Source: Xanthobacter oligotrophicus
Lineage (GTDB): Bacteria; Pseudomonadota; Alphaproteobacteria; Rhizobiales; Xanthobacteraceae
DNA: 64,000 bases
NCBI RefSeq assembly: GCF_008364685.1
Contig: NZ_VTTL01000002.1
Span: 1 to 64,000 of the forward strand
Direction of reading: 5' to 3'
Shown here: positions 31,389 to 42,007 of the stretch, in pieces
Layout of the letters: the number at the start of each line of letters is the position of its first letter
How positions within the stretch are numbered: the first letter of the stretch is position 1
Made by a program: the position numbers and the translations under genes
The notes under the pieces: generated by a model
What the model was told of the DNA's origin: nothing
Database searches by the model: none
Seen by the model: the letters and a program-made list of their open reading frames with translations, nothing else

Positions 31389-33635
31389 ATGACCGCCCCT
31401 CTCGTTCAAAGCCGGTTCCGGGTAACCGGGATGGACTGCGCCTCCTGCGCCGCGAAGATCGAGGGCACCACGCTGCGCATCGCCGGCGTCGCGGAAGCGG
31501 AGGTCTCGGTGGCGGCCGGCACGCTGGTGATCCGCCACGCCCCGGATGCCGACCTTGCCCCCCTCGCCGGACGCCTTTCCCCCATGGGCTACGCCCTCAC
31601 CCCGCTCGCATCCGGCGGCGGGCAGCGCAAGGCGCACGACCATGGCGACCATGCGGGACATGACCACGCGGGGCACGATCATTCCGGCCACGACCATGCG
31701 GGCCACGATCACGCAGATCACGACCACGCCGAAGCCGGCGGCCATGATCATGGCGCTGCCCCCGCCGCCGACGGCAGCTGGTGGTCCACCGGCAAGGCGC
31801 GCCTCACCCTTTTGAGCGGCCTCGCCTTGGTGGCGGCCTTCGGCGTCGGCACCTTCGTCCCGGCGGTGCAATCCTGGCTCTATCTTGCCGCCATGCTGGT
31901 GGGCCTCGTGCCCATCGCCCGCCGCGCCATCGCGGCGGCGGCCAATGGCATGCCCTTCACCATCGAGATGCTGATGACCATCGCGGCGGCGGGCGCCGTC
32001 ATCATCGGCGCGGCCGAGGAAGCGGCGGCGGTGGTGTTCCTGTTCCTGGTGGGCGAACTGCTGGAAGGCGTCGCCGCCGGCCGGGCGCGCGCCAGCATCC
32101 GCGCGCTCTCGGCACTGGTGCCCAAGACCGCATTGGTGGAGCGCGGCGGCGCCACCATCGAGGTGCCCGCCGCCAGCCTCGTCGTGGGCGAGGTGATCCT
32201 GGTGCGGCCCGGCGACCGGATTTCCGCGGACGGCCTCATCGTCGCCGGCGAGAGCGGCATCGACGAAAGCCCGGTGACCGGCGAGAGCGTGCCGGTGCGC
32301 AAGGGGCCCGACGCCACCGTCTTCGCCGGCACCGTGAACGGGGAGGCGGCGCTGCGGGTGCGCGTCACCGCCACCGCCGAGGACAACACCATCGCCCGGG
32401 TGGTGAAGCTGGTGGAGGAGGCGCAGGAAAAGCGCGCGCCCACCGAGCGGCTCATCGATCGCTTCTCGCGCTATTACACCCCCGGCGTGGTGGTGGTGGC
32501 GGCGCTGGTGGCGGTCATCCCGCCGCTGCTGCTCGGCGGGGCGTGGGATGCCTGGATCTACAAGGGTCTTGCCATCCTCCTCATCGGCTGCCCCTGCGCG
32601 CTGGTGATCTCGACGCCCGCCGCCATCGCCGCCGGCCTCTCCGCCGGGGCGCGGCGCGGGCTGCTGCTGAAGGGCGGCGCCGTGCTGGAAACGGCGGGCA
32701 AGGTCACCACCGTCTGCTTCGACAAGACCGGCACCCTCACGCAGGGCCGCCCGCAGGTGACGGACGTGATCGCCTTCGCCCAGCCGGAAGCCGAGGTGCT
32801 GCGCCTCGCGGCGGCGCTGGAGACGGGTTCGAGCCACCCTCTCGCCAAGGCCATCCTTGACCGGGCGGCGGCGGACGCCATCGCCATTCCCCCGGCCGAA
32901 GCGGCGCAGGCGCTGGGCGGCAAGGGCGTGTCGGCGCAGGTGGAGGGGCGCGAGGTGTTCCTCGGCTCGCCCCAGGCCGCCGCCGCGCGCGCGCCTTTGA
33001 CACAGGCGCAGGCCGACCAGATCGCGGCGCTGAACGACGCCGGCAAGACCGTCTCCCTGCTGGTGGCCGACGGCGCCATCGCCGGGGCCATCGCCATGCG
33101 CGACGAGCCCCGCCCCGACGCCCCCGCGGGCCTTGCCGCGCTAAAGCGGGAGGGCATCCGCACGCTGATGCTCACCGGCGACAACAGGCGCACAGCGGAG
33201 GCTATCGGCCAGCAGCTGGGCATCGAGGTGCGCGCCGAGCTGCTGCCGCAGGACAAGCTGCGGATCGTCGGCGAGCTGCAGCAAGAGGGCGCGGTGGTGG
33301 CCAAGGTGGGCGACGGCATCAACGACGCCCCGGCGCTGGCCGCCGCCGACATCGGCATCGCCATGGGCGGCGGCACCGACGTGGCGCTGGAAACGGCGGA
33401 CGCCGCAGCCCTCCATGGCCGGGTGAAGGACGTTGCCTCCATGATCGCCCTGTCCCGGCGCACCATGGGCAACATCCACCAGAACATCGCCATTTCCCTT
33501 GGGCTGAAGGCGGTGTTCCTCGTCACCACCATCGCCGGCATCACCGGGCTGTGGCCGGCGATTTTGGCGGACACCGGCGCCACCGTGCTGGTGACCCTGA
33601 ACGCCCTGCGGCTGCTGCGCGTGCGGCTGGAGTGA
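31389..33635 (+). CDS. Heavy-metal-translocating P1B-type ATPase (Zn/Cd/Pb exporter)
   Basis: A 748-residue inner-membrane pump. An N-terminal HMA domain carries the metal site GMDCASC (about 14-20). Residues about 83-121 are a striking His/Asp-rich stretch built of repeated GHDHA units. Then come the transmembrane and ATPase parts: the phosphatase motif TGES, the metal-binding CPC in IGCPCALVISTPAA, the phosphorylation site DKTGTLTQGRP, the HP motif in SSHPLAKAIL, and GDGINDAPALAAAD. CPC with a His-rich loop suggests Zn, Cd or Pb rather than Cu. The MerR promoter upstream predicts induction by the same metals. It would be the main working exporter here, since the adjacent czc system is broken. 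Confidence 0.93.
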   Translation: MTAPLVQSRFRVTGMDCASCAAKIEGTTLRIAGVAEAEVSVAAGTLVIRHAPDADLAPLAGRLSPMGYALTPLASGGGQRKAHDHGDHAGHDHAGHDHSGHDHAGHDHADHDHAEAGGHDHGAAPAADGSWWSTGKARLTLLSGLALVAAFGVGTFVPAVQSWLYLAAMLVGLVPIARRAIAAAANGMPFTIEMLMTIAAAGAVIIGAAEEAAAVVFLFLVGELLEGVAAGRARASIRALSALVPKTALVERGGATIEVPAASLVVGEVILVRPGDRISADGLIVAGESGIDESPVTGESVPVRKGPDATVFAGTVNGEAALRVRVTATAEDNTIARVVKLVEEAQEKRAPTERLIDRFSRYYTPGVVVVAALVAVIPPLLLGGAWDAWIYKGLAILLIGCPCALVISTPAAIAAGLSAGARRGLLLKGGAVLETAGKVTTVCFDKTGTLTQGRPQVTDVIAFAQPEAEVLRLAAALETGSSHPLAKAILDRAAADAIAIPPAEAAQALGGKGVSAQVEGREVFLGSPQAAAARAPLTQAQADQIAALNDAGKTVSLLVADGAIAGAIAMRDEPRPDAPAGLAALKREGIRTLMLTGDNRRTAEAIGQQLGIEVRAELLPQDKLRIVGELQQEGAVVAKVGDGINDAPALAAADIGIAMGGGTDVALETADAAALHGRVKDVASMIALSRRTMGNIHQNIAISLGLKAVFLVTTIAGITGLWPAILADTGATVLVTLNALRLLRVRLE

Positions 33636-33650
33636 CGACGCCAGCCGGGC

Positions 33651-34559
33651 CTATCGGGCGCCGTCCGCCGGGCGGTGGCGCAGCGCCTCCACCAGCACCG
33701 CGAACGCCGCGGAGGGCTGGCGGCGGCTGGGAAAGTAAAGGTGGTAGCCCGCAAACCTCGGGCACCAGTCCTCAAGCACCCGCACCAGCCGCCCATCCGC
33801 GATCTCGGCCGCGACCTGGTCCTCCATCACGAAGCCCAGCCCGAAGCCTGCCGTGGCGGCGCGGACGATCATGGCGATATTATCGAAGGCGAGCTGGCCC
33901 TCGACCCGCACGCGGACTTCGCGTCCGTCCCGCTCCAGCTCCCAGGCATAGAGGGCGCCGGAGCTGAGGAGGCGCAGGTTGATGCAATTGTGCTCGGCGA
34001 GGTCCTGCGGCGTCCGAGGCATGGGGTGCGCCGCGAAATAGGCCGGCGCGCCGACCACGGCCATGCGCAGGTCCGGCCCGATGCGTACCGCCACCATGTC
34101 CTTGGCCAGCGCCTCCCCCAGCCGCACGCCGGCATCGAAGCGGCCGGCGACGATATCGGTGAAGCTGGAATCGATGCTCAGCTCCACGTGAATGTCCGGA
34201 TGGTCCGGCAGCAGGCGTTCCAGCGCCGGCCAGATCAGGGTGCGGGCGGCATGCTCGGCGGTGGTGATGCGGATGGTGCCCGCCGGCCTCGAACGCAGCT
34301 CGGCCAGCGCGGTCAGCTCCGAGCCGATGCTCTCCAGCGCCGGCCGGAGCGTGCCGAGCAGCCGCTCGCCCGCCTGCGTGGGCGCGACATTGCGCGTGGT
34401 CCGGGTCAGCAGTCGCACGCCCACCCGCGCCTCGAGCCGGCGGATGGTGTGGCTCAGCGCCGACTGGGAGGTGCCCAGCCGGGCGGCGGCGCGGGTGAAG
34501 CTGCGCTCCTCGGCCACTGCGAGGAAGGCATTGAGATCGACCAGATCCTCGCGCTGCAT
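33651..34559 (-). CDS. LysR-family transcriptional regulator
   Basis: A 302-residue regulator. The N-terminal helix-turn-helix reads LNAFLAVAEERSFTRAAARL, then GTSQSALSHTIRRLEARVGV and RLLTRTTRNVAPTQAG. The C-terminal substrate-binding domain starts at PAGTIRITTAEHAARTLIWP. It is divergent from an aldo/keto reductase gene, which it most likely controls; LysR proteins usually activate the neighbouring gene when bound to an inducer. The 3' end lies 15 bases from the metal ATPase gene (convergent). Confidence 0.92.
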   Translation of the reverse strand: MQREDLVDLNAFLAVAEERSFTRAAARLGTSQSALSHTIRRLEARVGVRLLTRTTRNVAPTQAGERLLGTLRPALESIGSELTALAELRSRPAGTIRITTAEHAARTLIWPALERLLPDHPDIHVELSIDSSFTDIVAGRFDAGVRLGEALAKDMVAVRIGPDLRMAVVGAPAYFAAHPMPRTPQDLAEHNCINLRLLSSGALYAWELERDGREVRVRVEGQLAFDNIAMIVRAATAGFGLGFVMEDQVAAEIADGRLVRVLEDWCPRFAGYHLYFPSRRQPSAAFAVLVEALRHRPADGAR

Positions 34560-34588
34560 TCATGAATCCAGAACATGAGTTCATGCAG
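34554..34588. promoter_or_regulatory. Candidate LysR operator between the divergent genes
   Basis: CTGCAT (34554-34559) and ATGCAG (34583-34588) form outer arms of an inverted repeat. Inside are a perfect palindrome ATTCATGAAT and a second CATG-containing block (GAGTTCATG). It begins at the LysR start codon, so autoregulation would fit. Confidence 0.45.
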
Positions 34589-34602
34589 ATCTTAGCGGCT
34601 AA

Positions 34603-35682
<1,080 letters not shown>

Positions 35683-35741
35683 GAGAGTGCCTCAAAGCGT
35701 GACCGGTCGGGCTCTCGCTGACCATTGAGGTGCTTAGCAGC

Positions 35742-35971
35742 GTCATGGCCGGGCTTGTGCCCGAAGTCGGCCGATGCCGACTTCCGCCTCCGAGAAGCGG
35801 AACCCGCAAACATGCGGGTTCCGGCCATCCACGCGGAGAAGCTGGGAATGACTTTCGTAGGCTTTCCCGAGCGGTTCGGCGTGGATGCCTGGAACTCGGG
35901 TATTCCCGAGTTCCAGCTCGTGAGAACCGAAGTCGGCAACGGCCGACTTCGGGCACAAGCCCGGGCATGAC
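35742..35971. repeat. 230-bp imperfect palindromic intergenic element
   Basis: The first and last ~48 bases are near-exact inverted copies (GTCATGGCCGGGCTTGTGCC at the left end; GGCACAAGCCCGGGCATGAC at the right). Inside lie shorter hairpins, such as one around GGAACCCGCAAACATGCGGG and one around GGAACTCGGGTATTCCCGAG. Short spurious reading frames cross it but there is no gene. A related shorter element is at 46902-47009. It looks like a MITE or dispersed palindromic element without coding capacity. Confidence 0.75.
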
Positions 35972-36052
35972 GGTGGGGTTGCTGCACTGACTGCCCTGAA
36001 TTTTCAAACGGGCTCCGAGCTGCCTGATACCAACGAAAACCGGAGAACGAGC

Positions 36053-36793
36053 ATGTCCGACAACATCGCAGGCAAGGTCGTCGTCATCACTGGCGCCAGC
36101 AGCGGCCTCGGCGCGGCGACCGCCCGGCATCTGGCGGCAGCGGGCGCGAAACTCGTGCTCGGCGCCCGCCGGCTCGACCGCCTTCAGGCGCTGGCCACCG
36201 AACTCGATCTCGGCCCGGACGCCGCCGTCGAGACCGATGTCACCGACCCGGCGCAGGTGAAGCGCCTGGTGGACGGGGCGGTGGCGGCGCACGGGCGCAT
36301 CGACGTGCTGCTCAACAATGCCGGCCTGATGCCGCAATCGCCCCTCGAACGCGGCCGGGTGGACGAGTGGGACCGGATGATCGACGTGAACATCAAGGGC
36401 GTGCTCTACGGCATCGCCGCCGCGCTGCCCCACATGAAGGCGCAGAAGAGCGGCCACATCATCAACGTCTCCTCGGTGGCGGGCCACAAGGTGCGTCCGG
36501 GCAGCTCCGTCTATGCCGCCACCAAGGCCGCCGTGCGCATGCTCTCCGAAGGGCTGCGGCAGGAGGTGAAGCCCTACAACATCCGCACCACCATCATCTC
36601 CCCCGGCGCGGTGGAGAGCGAACTGCCGCAGAGCGTCTCCGAGCCCGACGTGGCCAAGGCCATCGCCGACTTCTACGCGGCCTATGCCATCCCCGCCGAG
36701 AGCTTCGCCCGGGTGGTGGCCTTCGCCATCAGCCAGCCCGAGGAGGTGGACATCAACGAGATCCTGTTCCGCCCCACCGCGCAGGAGCTGTGA
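36053..36793 (+). CDS. Short-chain dehydrogenase/reductase
   Basis: A 246-residue classical SDR. The cofactor motif is [13 protein letters not shown], the structural motif NNAG, the catalytic serine in VSSVAGHKV and the catalytic YAATK. RRLD after the second strand suggests a preference for NADP(H). GGAGAACG lies before the ATG. It stands between the palindromic element and the convergent MarR gene. The substrate cannot be inferred; many SDRs of this kind are annotated only generically. Confidence 0.92.
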   Translation: MSDNIAGKVVVITGASSGLGAATARHLAAAGAKLVLGARRLDRLQALATELDLGPDAAVETDVTDPAQVKRLVDGAVAAHGRIDVLLNNAGLMPQSPLERGRVDEWDRMIDVNIKGVLYGIAAALPHMKAQKSGHIINVSSVAGHKVRPGSSVYAATKAAVRMLSEGLRQEVKPYNIRTTIISPGAVESELPQSVSEPDVAKAIADFYAAYAIPAESFARVVAFAISQPEEVDINEILFRPTAQEL

Positions 36794-36838
36794 AGCCGAG
36801 GGGCCGGCACGGGAGGCGGGCCTCAGCCCCCTCCCCCC

Positions 36839-37306
36839 TCAGTCCTGCGGCCGCCTGCCCTCCAGCCCCAGCACCGCTTCCAGCCGGTCCAGCACATGGC
36901 GCACCGCCTGGGTGACGTCCGGCCCGAGGGCCGCGCACAGGCGGGCCTCGAAGGCGCTCATGTCGGGCACGATGGCGCGGTAGGTGGTGACGCCCAGCGG
37001 GGTGAGGCTCAGGAATTCCTCCCGCCGGTCCACCGGGTTTTCCGCCCGCGACAGCCAGCGCCGTTCCTCCAGCCCCTGCACCGCCCGGCTCACCTTGGTC
37101 TTGTGGAGCCGGGCATGGCGGCCCACCTCCCGCGCCGTGCTGCGGGGTGATTGGGCGAGCGTCGCCAGCACCCGCCATTCGGGGATGGTGAGGCCGAACT
37201 TGCGGCCGTAGACCTCCCGCAACTGCTCCGAAACCGCGGCGGCAACGCGGTTGAGCCGGTAGGGGAGGAAACGTTCGAGGTCGAGGGTGCTGTCGAGCGT
37301 GGTCAT
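36839..37306 (-). CDS. MarR-family regulator of the homogentisate operon
   Basis: A 155-residue MarR-type winged-helix protein: FGLTIPEWRVLATLAQSPRS, then REVGRHARLHKTKVSRAVQG and the wing NPVDRREEFLSLTPLGV. MarR proteins are dimeric repressors released by small aromatic or phenolic ligands. It is divergent from hmgA with a 55-base gap, so control of the homogentisate genes, with homogentisate or a related acid as inducer, is a sound inference. Confidence 0.88.
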   Translation of the reverse strand: MTTLDSTLDLERFLPYRLNRVAAAVSEQLREVYGRKFGLTIPEWRVLATLAQSPRSTAREVGRHARLHKTKVSRAVQGLEERRWLSRAENPVDRREEFLSLTPLGVTTYRAIVPDMSAFEARLCAALGPDVTQAVRHVLDRLEAVLGLEGRRPQD

Positions 37307-37313
37307 GGCTTGT

Positions 37314-37330
37314 TAGTTACATTTTCAACT
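37314..37330. promoter_or_regulatory. Candidate MarR operator upstream of hmgA
   Basis: The AT-rich spacer contains TAGTTACATTTTCAACT, where AGTT (37315-37318) and AACT (37327-37330) form the arms and TAGTTACA resembles a MarR half-site. It is in the 55-base gap that must hold both promoters. Confidence 0.45.
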
Positions 37331-37361
37331 GTCATGGTCGCAACCAAATTCGGAGGACGCC

Positions 37362-38729
37362 ATGAACAGTCTGCCCCAACCCCGCCTCACTGGCGCGCCG
37401 GTGCGCCAGAGCGCGCTCGTGCCCGGCTACATGTCCGGCTTCGGCAATTCGTTCGAAACCGAGGCGCTGGAGGGCACCTTGCCCATCGGCCGCAATTCGC
37501 CGCAGAAGATCAACTACGGGCTTTATGCCGAGCAGCTTTCCGGCTCTCCCTTCACCGCGCCGCAGGCGGTGAACGAGCGGTCCTGGCTCTACCGCATCCG
37601 CCCCACGGTGAAGCATTCGGGCCACTACCGGCGGGTGGACAGGGGCCTCATCCGCACCGCCCCCATGGCCCGCGACGAGAGCGAGCTGACGCTGGGCCAG
37701 TACCGCTGGAGCGCCATTCCGCTGCCGCAGGACAAGCGCACCTTCCTCACCGGCCTTGCCACCCTCACCACCGCAGGGGACGCCGACGGCCAGAGCGGCA
37801 TGGCGGCCCACATGGCCTTCGTCACGGCGTCCATGGAGAACGAATACTTTTTCAACGCGGACGGGGAATTGCTGGTGGTGGCGCAGCAGGGCGCCTTGCG
37901 GTTCCGCACCGAGTTCGGCGTCATCGACATCGCGCCCGGCGAGATCTGCCTGATCCCGCGCGGCGTCATCTTCAAGGTGGAGCTGATCGACGGGCCGGCC
38001 CGCGCCTATGTCTGCGAGAATTACGGCGCCACCTTCACCCTGCCGGATCGTGGCCCCATCGGCGCCAACTGCCTTGCCAACCCGCGCGATTTCCTCACCC
38101 CGGTGGCCGCCTACGAGGACAGGGAGGAGCCCTCGCAGCTGTTCGTGAAGTGGGGCGGCGAATTGTTCGTCACCGACATCGGCCAGTCGCCCCTCGACGT
38201 GGTGGCCTGGCACGGCAATTACGCGCCCTACAAGTATGACCTCACCACCTTCTCCCCGGTGGGAGCGCTGATGTTCGACCATCCGGACCCGTCCATCTTC
38301 ACCGTGCTCACCTCGCCCTCGGGCACGCCGGGCACGGCGAACATCGACTTCGTCATCTTCCCGGAGCGATGGATGGTGGCGGAGAATACGTTCCGGCCGC
38401 CGTGGTATCACCGCAACATCATGTCCGAATTCATGGGGCTCATCTACGGCGTCTACGACGCCAAGCCGGAAGGCTTCGAGCCCGGCGGCTTCTCCCTGCA
38501 CAACCTGATGCTGCCCCACGGCCCGGACGAGCAGGCCTTCGAGCATGCCTCGACCGGCGAGCTGAAGCCGGTGAAGCTGGAGAACACGCTGGCCTTCATG
38601 TTCGAGACCCGCGTGGCCCAGCGCGTCACCGCCTATGCAGCCGGCGTGCCGCAGCTGCAGGCCGATTATGTGGACTGCTGGGCGGGCCTGAAGAAGCGCT
38701 TCGACCCGACCCGCAAGGATGCGTGGTGA
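37362..38729 (+). CDS. hmgA: Homogentisate 1,2-dioxygenase
   Basis: A 455-residue cupin-fold iron dioxygenase that opens the ring of homogentisate to maleylacetoacetate in tyrosine/phenylalanine breakdown. Typical sequence: [20 protein letters not shown], then [20 protein letters not shown]; the iron-binding His and Glu lie in [18 protein letters not shown]. Length matches the family. GGAGG lies 7 bases before the ATG. It is first gene of the operon hmgA-fahA-maiA. Confidence 0.97.
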   Translation: MNSLPQPRLTGAPVRQSALVPGYMSGFGNSFETEALEGTLPIGRNSPQKINYGLYAEQLSGSPFTAPQAVNERSWLYRIRPTVKHSGHYRRVDRGLIRTAPMARDESELTLGQYRWSAIPLPQDKRTFLTGLATLTTAGDADGQSGMAAHMAFVTASMENEYFFNADGELLVVAQQGALRFRTEFGVIDIAPGEICLIPRGVIFKVELIDGPARAYVCENYGATFTLPDRGPIGANCLANPRDFLTPVAAYEDREEPSQLFVKWGGELFVTDIGQSPLDVVAWHGNYAPYKYDLTTFSPVGALMFDHPDPSIFTVLTSPSGTPGTANIDFVIFPERWMVAENTFRPPWYHRNIMSEFMGLIYGVYDAKPEGFEPGGFSLHNLMLPHGPDEQAFEHASTGELKPVKLENTLAFMFETRVAQRVTAYAAGVPQLQADYVDCWAGLKKRFDPTRKDAW

Positions 38730-38819
38730 GGCTTGGCCTTCCGCATCTGACCTTGCGCCGGCGCCGGTGATGCATCCCGGCGCGGCCTCCCTCCTTGCTC
38801 CACTGCCCGGACCTCTCCC

Positions 38820-40136
38820 ATGATCGACGCGACCCACGATCCCGCCCGCACCAGCTGGGTGGCCTCGGCCAACGGCCACACCGATTTCCCCATCCAGAAC
38901 CTGCCCTTCGGCATCTTCAGCCCGCCCGGCGGGCAGCCGCGCGGGGGCGTCGCCATCGGCGACGAGATCCTGGACCTCAAAGCGGCGCTGGAGCTGGGCC
39001 TGTTCGAGGGGACCGCCAAGGACGCGGCGCAGGCTGCGGCAGGCGCCACCCTCAACGCCCTGTTCGCCCTCGGCACCGCGCCGCGCGCCGCGCTGCGCGC
39101 CCGTCTCGTTCGGCTTCTGGATGCCAATGGTGCAGAGCGGGCTACCGTGGAGCCCCACGCCGGCCGGCTGCTGCATCGCGCGGCGGACTGCACGCTGCAC
39201 CTGCCCGCCGCCATCGGCGATTACACGGATTTCTACGCCGGCATCTCCCACGCCACCAATGTGGGCAAGCTGTTCCGGCCGGATAACCCGCTGCTGCCCA
39301 ACTATAAATACGTGCCCATCGGCTATCACGGGCGGGCCTCCTCCATCCGCCACTCGGGCTTCGACGTGCGCCGTCCCAACGGCCAGCGCAAGCGCCCGGA
39401 CGAGGCGGAGCCGACCTTCGGGCCGAGCCGCAACCTCGACTATGAGCTGGAGCTGGGCATCTTCGTCGGGCCGGGCAACGCCCTGGGCGAGCCGGTCTCC
39501 ATCCATGGGGCGAGCGAGCACATCGCCGGCTTCTGCCTGCTCAACGACTGGTCGGCCCGCGACATCCAGGGCTGGGAATACCAGCCGCTGGGCCCGTTCC
39601 TCGCCAAGAACTTCATCACCACCGTGTCGCCCTGGGTGGTGACGCCGGAGGCGCTGGCGCCCTTCCGCATCCCCCAGCCCGCCCGGCCGGAAGGCGACCC
39701 CACCCCCCTGCCCTATCTGCTCGACGCCGCCGACCAGGCGCAGGGCGCCCTCGACATCACCCTGGAAGTACTCATCGAGACGCCGGGGCTGAAGGAGAAG
39801 GGCCTGCCGTCCCATCGCCTGTCGCGCGGCTCCTCAAGCGACCTCTACTGGACCGCCGCCCAGTTCGTGGCGCACCACACCTCCGGCGGCTGCAACCTTG
39901 CGCCCGGCGACCTCATGGGCACCGGCACCATCTCCGGCCCCACGCCGGACAGTTACGGCAGCCTTTTGGAACTGTCCCAGGGCGGCAAGGCGCCCCTTAC
40001 CCTCGCCTCCGGCGAAACCCGGCGCTTTCTGGAGGATGGCGACACGGTGATCATCACCGGGCGTGCCACGCGCGAGGGCTTCGTCTCCATCGGCTTCGGC
40101 GCCTGCCGGGGCACCATCCTGCCGGCGCACGGGTGA
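38820..40136 (+). CDS. fahA: Fumarylacetoacetase
   Basis: A 438-residue hydrolase that splits fumarylacetoacetate to fumarate and acetoacetate, the last step of tyrosine degradation. The N-terminal domain ends near ADCTLHLPAAIGDYTDFYAG. The catalytic domain shows HATNVGKLFRP, IGYHGRASSI, the metal ligands in LDYELELGIFVG and LLNDWSARDIQGWEYQPLGP, and SGGCNLAPGDLMGTGTISGP. It follows hmgA by 90 bases and overlaps maiA by 4 bases. Confidence 0.97.
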   Translation: MIDATHDPARTSWVASANGHTDFPIQNLPFGIFSPPGGQPRGGVAIGDEILDLKAALELGLFEGTAKDAAQAAAGATLNALFALGTAPRAALRARLVRLLDANGAERATVEPHAGRLLHRAADCTLHLPAAIGDYTDFYAGISHATNVGKLFRPDNPLLPNYKYVPIGYHGRASSIRHSGFDVRRPNGQRKRPDEAEPTFGPSRNLDYELELGIFVGPGNALGEPVSIHGASEHIAGFCLLNDWSARDIQGWEYQPLGPFLAKNFITTVSPWVVTPEALAPFRIPQPARPEGDPTPLPYLLDAADQAQGALDITLEVLIETPGLKEKGLPSHRLSRGSSSDLYWTAAQFVAHHTSGGCNLAPGDLMGTGTISGPTPDSYGSLLELSQGGKAPLTLASGETRRFLEDGDTVIITGRATREGFVSIGFGACRGTILPAHG

Positions 40137-40780
40137 GCGCCGTGCGGCTCTACACCTACTGGCGCTCCACCTCGGCCTACCGGGTGCGCATCGCCCTCGC
40201 CCTGAAGGGCATCGCGGCGGAACAGGTGCCGGTGCATCTGGTGCGCAATGGCGGCGAGCAGCATGCCCCGGCCTATGCCGCCCTCAACCCGCAGGAGCGC
40301 CTGCCGACCCTGGTGCTGGACGACGGCACGGTGCTCACCCAGTCCCCCTCCATCCTCGAATATCTGGAGGAGGCCTATCCGGAACCGGTGCTGCTGCCGG
40401 CGACGGCGGTGGCGCGGGCGAAGGTGCGCGCGGTGGCGGCGCTCATCGGCTGCGACATCCATCCCCTCAACAATGTGTCGCCCCTCACCATGCTGCGCCG
40501 CGAGCTGAAGCAGGACGAGACGGCCGTCTCCGCCTGGATCGCCCGCTGGATCACGGATGGCTTCCACGCCGTGGAGCAGCTGATCGGCGAGGAGGGCTAT
40601 TGCTTCGGCCATGAGCCCGGCCTTGCCGACCTCTACCTGATCCCGCAGCTCTATTCCGCCCGCCGCTTCAACGTTCCGCTGGAGGCCTATCCCCGCATCC
40701 TGCGGGTAGAGGCGCTGGCGGCGACCCATCCCGCCTTCATCGCCGCCCACCCCGCCCGGCAGGCGGATGCGGAGGGGTAG
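40133..40780 (+). CDS. maiA: Maleylacetoacetate isomerase (zeta-class GST)
   Basis: A 215-residue glutathione-dependent isomerase that turns maleylacetoacetate into fumarylacetoacetate. The active-site motif is [33 protein letters not shown] and [10 protein letters not shown] form the glutathione site, and [11 protein letters not shown] is typical of the zeta class. It starts at GTG, overlapping the fahA stop (GTGA). With hmgA and fahA it completes the route from homogentisate. Confidence 0.95.
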   Translation: MSAVRLYTYWRSTSAYRVRIALALKGIAAEQVPVHLVRNGGEQHAPAYAALNPQERLPTLVLDDGTVLTQSPSILEYLEEAYPEPVLLPATAVARAKVRAVAALIGCDIHPLNNVSPLTMLRRELKQDETAVSAWIARWITDGFHAVEQLIGEEGYCFGHEPGLADLYLIPQLYSARRFNVPLEAYPRILRVEALAATHPAFIAAHPARQADAEG

Positions 40781-41007
40781 GCGCCCGCATTCGCCCGCGC
40801 CGGGCACCGCCTCTACCTGACCGAAGCGAACCGGAACGCACGGCCATCCCGGGCCGGAAACCCCGAGCGCCGGGGTTATCCCCGCCGGCGAGTTGCCATC
40901 GCGGCAGCGCCTCTCTAGTGTCCCGCGCGCCTGCGGCGCTGCCGCCCGGCCGGCCCACCACCGGGACGACCGGGCCGCACAGCCGCCGGAAATGGCCTTG
41001 CGAGCAC

Positions 41008-41940
41008 ATGATGATTGATCCCGCCCTTCCCGCCCACATGCGGCCCGACCGTTCCTTCCAGGCCCTGCTGCTGACCCTCCAGCGCTTCTGGGCGGACCAG
41101 GGCTGCGTGGTCCTCCAGCCCTACGACATGGAAGTGGGCGCCGGCACCTTCCACCCGGCCACCACCCTGCGGGCGCTGGGGCCGAAGCACTGGAAGGCGG
41201 CCTATGTGCAGCCCTCCCGCCGCCCCAAGGACGGCCGCTATGGCGAGAACCCCAACCGCCTGCAGCATTATTACCAGTTCCAGGTGATCCTGAAGCCGTC
41301 CCCGGACAACCTTCAGGAGCTGTACCTGAAGTCGCTTCAGGCCATCGGCGTGGATCTGGGCCTGCACGACGTGCGCTTCGTGGAGGACGACTGGGAGAGC
41401 CCGACGCTGGGCGCCTGGGGCCTCGGCTGGGAATGCTGGTGCGACGGCATGGAGGTGTCGCAGTTCACCTACTTCCAGCAGGTGGCCGGCATCGAGTGCG
41501 CGCCCGTCTCCGGCGAGCTGACCTACGGGCTTGAGCGCCTCGCCATGTATGTGCAGGGGGTCGAGAACGTCTACGACCTCAATTTCAACGGCCGCGAGGG
41601 CGACGAGAAGATCAGCTACGGCGACGTGTTCCATCAGGCCGAGCAGGAATATTCGCGGCACAATTTCGAGGCCGCCGACACCGAGATGCTGCTGGAGCAG
41701 TTCCGCATGGCCGAGAAGGCCTGCCACAAGTACCTCGCCTTCGGCGACAAGGGCGAGAAGCACGAGATGGCGCTGCCGGCCTATGACCAGTGCATCAAGG
41801 CCTCCCACGTCTTCAACCTGCTCGACGCGCGCGGCGTGATCTCGGTGACCGAGCGGCAGAGCTACATCCTGCGGGTGCGCGAGCTGGCCAAGGCCTGCGG
41901 CGCCGCCTGGCTCAAGACGGTGGCCGGCGGGGCGGCCTGA
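41008..41940 (+). CDS. glyQ: Glycyl-tRNA synthetase alpha subunit
   Basis: A 310-residue class II aminoacyl-tRNA synthetase subunit of the bacterial tetrameric (alpha2beta2) GlyRS, carrying the catalytic core. Family sequence: [60 protein letters not shown] and [20 protein letters not shown]. Two adjacent ATGs (41008, 41011) are possible starts; no strong ribosome binding site is visible. glyS follows after 67 bases. Confidence 0.96.
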   Translation: MMIDPALPAHMRPDRSFQALLLTLQRFWADQGCVVLQPYDMEVGAGTFHPATTLRALGPKHWKAAYVQPSRRPKDGRYGENPNRLQHYYQFQVILKPSPDNLQELYLKSLQAIGVDLGLHDVRFVEDDWESPTLGAWGLGWECWCDGMEVSQFTYFQQVAGIECAPVSGELTYGLERLAMYVQGVENVYDLNFNGREGDEKISYGDVFHQAEQEYSRHNFEAADTEMLLEQFRMAEKACHKYLAFGDKGEKHEMALPAYDQCIKASHVFNLLDARGVISVTERQSYILRVRELAKACGAAWLKTVAGGAA

Positions 41941-42007
41941 CGGCCCCTCCCCCGCTTCCGGCCCCCTTCATCGCCCCGCGCGACCAAGATTGATCAAGAT
42001 TGATCCC

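Noticed and set aside
31635-31760. CRISPR-like repeat pattern in the metal ATPase gene
   Set aside because: The repetition is an in-frame His/Asp codon repeat inside the gene, with no spacers and no cas genes anywhere in the window.
35743-36052. Several short reading frames in the 230-bp element upstream of the SDR gene
   Set aside because: They are translations of a noncoding repeat; none has a ribosome binding site or a domain.
37332-39815. A very long open frame on the minus strand opposite hmgA and fahA
   Set aside because: It is a low-complexity His/Gly/Arg-rich translation without any domain, caused by high GC content. The plus-strand genes are unmistakable.
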